From: Mariprofundus sp. NF
GTDB taxonomy: Bacteria > Pseudomonadota > Zetaproteobacteria > Mariprofundales > Mariprofundaceae
Assembly: GCF_013387455.1 (NCBI RefSeq)
Contig: NZ_VWNC01000003.1
Location: 124,001-188,000 of the forward strand
DNA: 64,000 nt
Direction of reading: 5' to 3'
How positions within the stretch are numbered: position 1 is the first letter of the stretch; every line of letters starts with the position of its first letter. Made by a program: the position numbers and the translations under genes. Shown here one piece after another: positions 60,473 through 64,000 of this stretch. The notes beneath the pieces were generated by a model. That model was not told the DNA's origin. It did not search any database and was given only the letters and a program-made list of their open reading frames with translations.

Positions 60473-63399
60473 GGCTGCCACGCCTCCTGCGGTTTCATTC
60501 TCAAATCAACACGTCTGTAGGCGAACCTCTCCAGCTCCTTGTCCATGGCAATCAGCAACTGGCTCTGCATGGCACGCCTGCTCTCAACAAAAGGACGCAG
60601 CTGGAACAGGGCAAGCTTGCCGTGGGCAAAACCGAACTCGATATCTGCCGCCATTTTTTTACCTGAAATATCCCGTGGCATTGGGAAACGTTTTTCGACA
60701 TCGGCTGCAAGATGGCGCAACTGTTCGGTTTCATCACTGCTAAGCAGCCTCTCCCGCCCACTGGCCTGCACCCTCTCGATACCACCAGCCTCAATCAGTC
60801 GTACCTGAACCGGTGCCGAAGCCTGCGCCAGCAGACGCACCCGGCCTGAACTGCGCTCTACCCTGATCTCTTCAGCAGCCTGCCCCTCTACTGCACCGCC
60901 AACACCCTCGCTGACTGCGATGGAGAGCCAGCCCCGATCACCCCGGTCAACATCGGCTGTCACCATCACACCCGACTTCTCCGAAGCAAAACTCTGTAGC
61001 AGAAGCACGGCAGGATAGAGGTGCTGTGGCTCAGCCATATGCGCCTGCCGCCAGGCATAGGCGCGTTCACTAAAGGGAGAGGCCCACACCTGCTGCACTG
61101 CCGCCACAATCGCATCTATGCCCACCACATTGGCAACAGTCAGGTTCAGTCCGGCACCACTAAAACCGGGAAGATCCTCGACATTGGTATCACTACGCAC
61201 AAAAACACCGCGGTCGCCTGACTTGCGGAATATGCGTACATAGGCAAAACGCAGCTGTTTTCGGAACTCATGACCGGGATCAGTGCTAACAATCCATCGA
61301 CGCAGCTTGCTCAGAAAAACGCTGGTCTGCTTCGCCTTGCTCTTTTTATCATCAATCAACTTCAGCCGCGCATATTCTGACTGCATCCATGCAAAGACAG
61401 ATGGCCCATCATCATACAGTGGTTTGTCGAGGTGGCGTCGGAAAACACCAAATGGGATCACCAGCCCGGGTGGCACAAGTTTTGGATAGTGATGGCGCAA
61501 CTCGCCGAGATTGGCGGCCTTTGGTCCTGCAATCACACCTGAATCCCTGCCCCTCAGGCTGCCAAGCGAATGCATTCTGCGATCATCCAGATTCAACCTC
61601 TCCAGATCAGTTTTAATCAGGGCATGAGCAGTCATCGCCTGGCTGCCAAACAGCTTGTCCCACTTCGGGCTATCCCGCTCAATAGAGACCCTGCCGCGCC
61701 GACTCACAGCCAACACAACAGTTTCACCAACATGACCATCGATCGCTGCCAACAGCTTCTCATCGGCAACAAGATTGGGGATCCCCATATTACGTGCCAG
61801 CAGCTGCACATGCGAAAGAGAGCTACCTTCTCCACTGGTAATGATGCCTGCCACCGGCGTCAGTTCCTGCGTGGTTGAGGGTAGAATATAGATGCCATCT
61901 CTGCGCAGTGGCTCGCCATGGGCAGGAGCCCGCAGCAGAACCCCGCGTTTCAGGCCGGGATTAAGAGCGCGCAAGCGGCTATCAATTTGACGGCCAAAGA
62001 GGGTGTGTCTGATACCGGCCAACCGGTCGGCATCAGCCATAAGCTGATCGCTTATACGTGAGAAAGGCAGCAGCGGACTCTCCCGCAACCGATCCGGCAC
62101 CAGCCGGCCAGTTAGCGGCGTGAGTGCATACCAGCGGTTCACTGCAGCAGAGAAGTGAAACGCCAGTAACTGTTGTGACCACTGCGGCACGCGCGCCAGA
62201 TAACTGAGCCGATCATAATAGTCGGCTGCAGGGAGAGAGCTCTTCGATAACAACGCATCCAGCTCTCCATGAAAGGCCCGCCACTGTCGCTCAGACAGAA
62301 GTCCTGTGCCATAAAGTGCCGCCCCAAGCTGGCGCAACCAGCCTATGCGGGAGGCTCGGCTGGCATCAGGATAGGCCTGCAGCAGACGGTTGCCGCGAAC
62401 AAAGGTCTCCCTCTCCACGATCAGTGAACCTTGCAGCAGGCGCAGACGATCATATTTGGAGTAGTCGTGATCTCCCTGCAACAGCTGCCGCCAGAACTGC
62501 AGTTTGGCTGCCAACTCCGCCACTGTGACGGCATCATCACGACCAGCATCGAGCAGATCTCTTGTCTCTTTTAATTGCTGAACAAGATCAGGATTTGAGG
62601 ACTCTCTGGCCAGTTGTGCCAACTGTCTCAAACCTGTGCGCGGGGCATAAAAAACATCCAGAAGTTCAGCCAGCTGCGCATAGGAATCCAGCAGCTCCGG
62701 CAATCCCGCACGTTCGGCATAGGCTCGAACACGAGTCGCATCCTGATCATCGGGAAGCGAGTGAATTTTGACACGTAGATTCTGAAAACCCGGATCCTGA
62801 TTGCCGAGATCAGTTGCTGCCTGTCGAATATTCGTGGCCAACCGCTGTGGACCCGGCAGTGGCAGTCTGCGTACCGACTCGCGCAACAGAAGAAAGCGTT
62901 CAGGTGTTCGCCATAACGGGTCAGCCAGCAGTGCCAGCAAGATTCTTGTCGCTGCCACCTGCTCATCCTCAATCTGTACAGCACCACGGTGAAAAAAGCG
63001 GGAACGGCGAAAAACCCAACCATCATCAACACGAATCAGGAACTGCTCCAACAGAATCTGACTAAGCTCATCAAGCTGCGCATCAGAACCTATAAACTGC
63101 GCTGGCGAGGCTGCTGCCAACACATTGGCAATCAGATAACCCCGGTTGCGCATCTCGACAGCGCGACTATTTAATAGACCGTACTGCCTGCCACCACCGC
63201 GCTTGCTGCATACATTTTCTCCGGGCGGCAACACCGAACCATCCTTGCAAAACCAGCGGATATGCGTGAATGGGCCGTAATTATCACTCTTGAATGAATC
63301 TACCCAGTTGCGGAATTTGCCGCTCTCAGCCTCCCCTGCATGGGCTGAACCGGCACCCATAAGGAGCAGAGAGATCACGACGCATATCCGTAGAGTCAT
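60469..63399 (-). CDS. Exported PEP-synthase-like protein (phosphohistidine plus ATP-grasp domains, permuted order)
   Basis: 976 aa. Clear signal peptide (ICVVISLLLMGAGSAHA, cut before GEAES). A novel-looking N-terminal region (about 25-470) starts with a Cys pair and GGGRQYGLLNSRA. Then the swivelling PEP-utiliser domain with His about 530 (SGEGSSLSHVQLLARNMG), and only then the PPDK/PEP-synthase ATP-grasp domain (about 618-965): GPKAANLGELR, RSDTNVEDLPGFSGAGLN, SGVMVTADV, ADIEFGFAHG and LFQLRPF. Both catalytic parts look intact, yet the protein should be exported where ATP is scarce. Function unknown. Confidence 0.8.
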   Translation of the reverse strand: MTLRICVVISLLLMGAGSAHAGEAESGKFRNWVDSFKSDNYGPFTHIRWFCKDGSVLPPGENVCSKRGGGRQYGLLNSRAVEMRNRGYLIANVLAAASPAQFIGSDAQLDELSQILLEQFLIRVDDGWVFRRSRFFHRGAVQIEDEQVAATRILLALLADPLWRTPERFLLLRESVRRLPLPGPQRLATNIRQAATDLGNQDPGFQNLRVKIHSLPDDQDATRVRAYAERAGLPELLDSYAQLAELLDVFYAPRTGLRQLAQLARESSNPDLVQQLKETRDLLDAGRDDAVTVAELAAKLQFWRQLLQGDHDYSKYDRLRLLQGSLIVERETFVRGNRLLQAYPDASRASRIGWLRQLGAALYGTGLLSERQWRAFHGELDALLSKSSLPAADYYDRLSYLARVPQWSQQLLAFHFSAAVNRWYALTPLTGRLVPDRLRESPLLPFSRISDQLMADADRLAGIRHTLFGRQIDSRLRALNPGLKRGVLLRAPAHGEPLRRDGIYILPSTTQELTPVAGIITSGEGSSLSHVQLLARNMGIPNLVADEKLLAAIDGHVGETVVLAVSRRGRVSIERDSPKWDKLFGSQAMTAHALIKTDLERLNLDDRRMHSLGSLRGRDSGVIAGPKAANLGELRHHYPKLVPPGLVIPFGVFRRHLDKPLYDDGPSVFAWMQSEYARLKLIDDKKSKAKQTSVFLSKLRRWIVSTDPGHEFRKQLRFAYVRIFRKSGDRGVFVRSDTNVEDLPGFSGAGLNLTVANVVGIDAIVAAVQQVWASPFSERAYAWRQAHMAEPQHLYPAVLLLQSFASEKSGVMVTADVDRGDRGWLSIAVSEGVGGAVEGQAAEEIRVERSSGRVRLLAQASAPVQVRLIEAGGIERVQASGRERLLSSDETEQLRHLAADVEKRFPMPRDISGKKMAADIEFGFAHGKLALFQLRPFVESRRAMQSQLLIAMDKELERFAYRRVDLRMKPQEAWQP

Positions 63400-63643
63400 A
63401 GAATGAGTATAGATTCAGAGCAGATCTCTTACCACGATGAATATTCCCCTATGGTCCATTCTTTTATAAAACCGGTAAAATCTGCAAATCAAGCAGCCTC
63501 ACATTGACAGCAGATCTATATCTTTGTTACCTGACTACTCGACAGGGAGATGATGTAAATTCTACCTTATGGCTACAAACAATTGCTTTCTATCATCTTT
63601 TTTTCAATAATAGAGGTTCATCGTCAAGGCCTGAGGAGGGGAA

Positions 63644-64000
63644 ATGACTGCACAATCGAAGGAAACCAAGAGCACACAAGAGAGCCCTGAACTCGCTTCA
63701 GCCGGCAACGTCGACCAGATCAGAGATATTATTTTCGGATCACAGATGCGTGATTATGAAAGTCGCTTTCAGCGTCTGGAAGAGCGACTGCTAAGTGAAC
63801 TCGCCACGGTTCGCAAAGAGGTTAACAACAGGGTTGAAGCACTGGAAACCTATATGCGCGGTGAAGTTGATGCACTTAATGAGCGTCTCATCTCCGAGCG
63901 CGATGAACGAGAAACCGAGACAAAGAATATTGAGGATGAGATCAAGAACCTATCCAAAGAGCTGCTGCGTAAGATCAGCCAGTTGGATGAGTCGATGGCC
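63644..64000 (+). CDS. Coiled-coil protein, 3' truncated by window
   Basis: ATG 63644 follows GAGGAGGGG. 119 residues are visible with no stop before the edge: a Ser/Glu/Thr-rich start, then QIRDIIFGSQMRDYESRF and long heptad helices rich in Glu/Arg/Leu. The IIFGSQMRDYE segment resembles uncharacterised coiled-coil proteins (recalled). The 244 nt upstream contain no other gene; a TTGACA at 63504-63509 is a possible -35 but no good -10 follows. Confidence 0.75.
   Translation, partial: MTAQSKETKSTQESPELASAGNVDQIRDIIFGSQMRDYESRFQRLEERLLSELATVRKEVNNRVEALETYMRGEVDALNERLISERDERETETKNIEDEIKNLSKELLRKISQLDESMA

Noticed and set aside
63504-63532. TTGACA with a following TTACCT as a promoter for the last gene
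   Set aside because: The -10 match is poor and the distance to the ATG is long; not strong enough to list as a promoter.

Overview
The window is about 50% G+C bacterial chromosome, densely coded. It carries lipid A genes, BamA, Skp, TonB/ExbBD, an RND efflux pump and RegB/RegA, so the organism is a Gram-negative proteobacterium. LpxI (rather than LpxH), RegBA, a membrane multi-helix cytochrome c and the general style of the locus suggest a Zetaproteobacterium of the Mariprofundus type. That assignment is inference from gene content and was not checked by any search. No rRNA, tRNA, CRISPR array, integrase or insertion sequence was seen.

Layout. 1-7.8 kb (+): end of hemL, hisI-hisE, an orphan nuclease-like gene, a CPA2 antiporter, small metabolic genes, then hinT, a DUF721 gene and a Tim44-like gene ending at a bidirectional terminator. 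7.9-16.0 kb (-): the fatty acid cluster yceD-rpmF-plsX-fabH-fabD-fabG-acpP-fabF-pabB and a 58-aa protein. 16.3-17.9 kb (+): membrane cytochrome c and mtgA. 18.0-32.1 kb (-): one tightly packed 15-gene envelope and translation run, rpsB-tsf-pyrH-frr-uppS-cdsA-dxr-rseP-bamA-skp-lpxD-fabZ-lpxA-lpxI-lpxB. 32.4-35.4 kb: a small orphan, a pentapeptide-repeat protein, and a LexA/UmuD-like repressor with a UmuC polymerase. 35.4-42.8 kb (-): nine packed genes, exbB-exbD-tonB, a TonB-dependent receptor, an LTxxQ protein, a His-rich DUF4198-like protein, a NapH-like ferredoxin, a CcdA/SafE-like membrane protein and a degenerate receiver. 43.0-48.7 kb (-): RND tripartite efflux system. 49.0-51.3 kb (-): PilZ protein and RegB/RegA. 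51.7-57.5 kb (-): hrcA-grpE-dnaK-dnaJ-dapB. 57.6-63.4 kb: an L,D-transpeptidase, two beta-lactamase-fold serine hydrolases whose genes overlap tail to tail, and an exported PEP-synthase-like protein. The window ends inside a coiled-coil gene.

How it fits together. The strongest systems-level signal is RegB/RegA. RegB keeps the phospho-His, a Cys exactly 40 residues later and a GGxxNPF quinone motif. Sequences matching the RegA half-site pattern (GNGRC-N5-GNCGC) lie upstream of regB, of the RND operon and of the exbB-TonB-receptor-ferredoxin operon. This suggests a redox-controlled local regulon that includes an undescribed probable metal acquisition or handling system. Other points of interest are a run of about seven hairpins in front of acpP, a LexA-like gene with its operator filling the promoter spacer and an apparently leaderless message, sigma-32-like plus CIRCE control of the chaperone genes, a signal-peptide-bearing ATP-grasp/phosphohistidine protein, and several families of intergenic inverted mini-repeats, mostly made of ACGAAG-type units.
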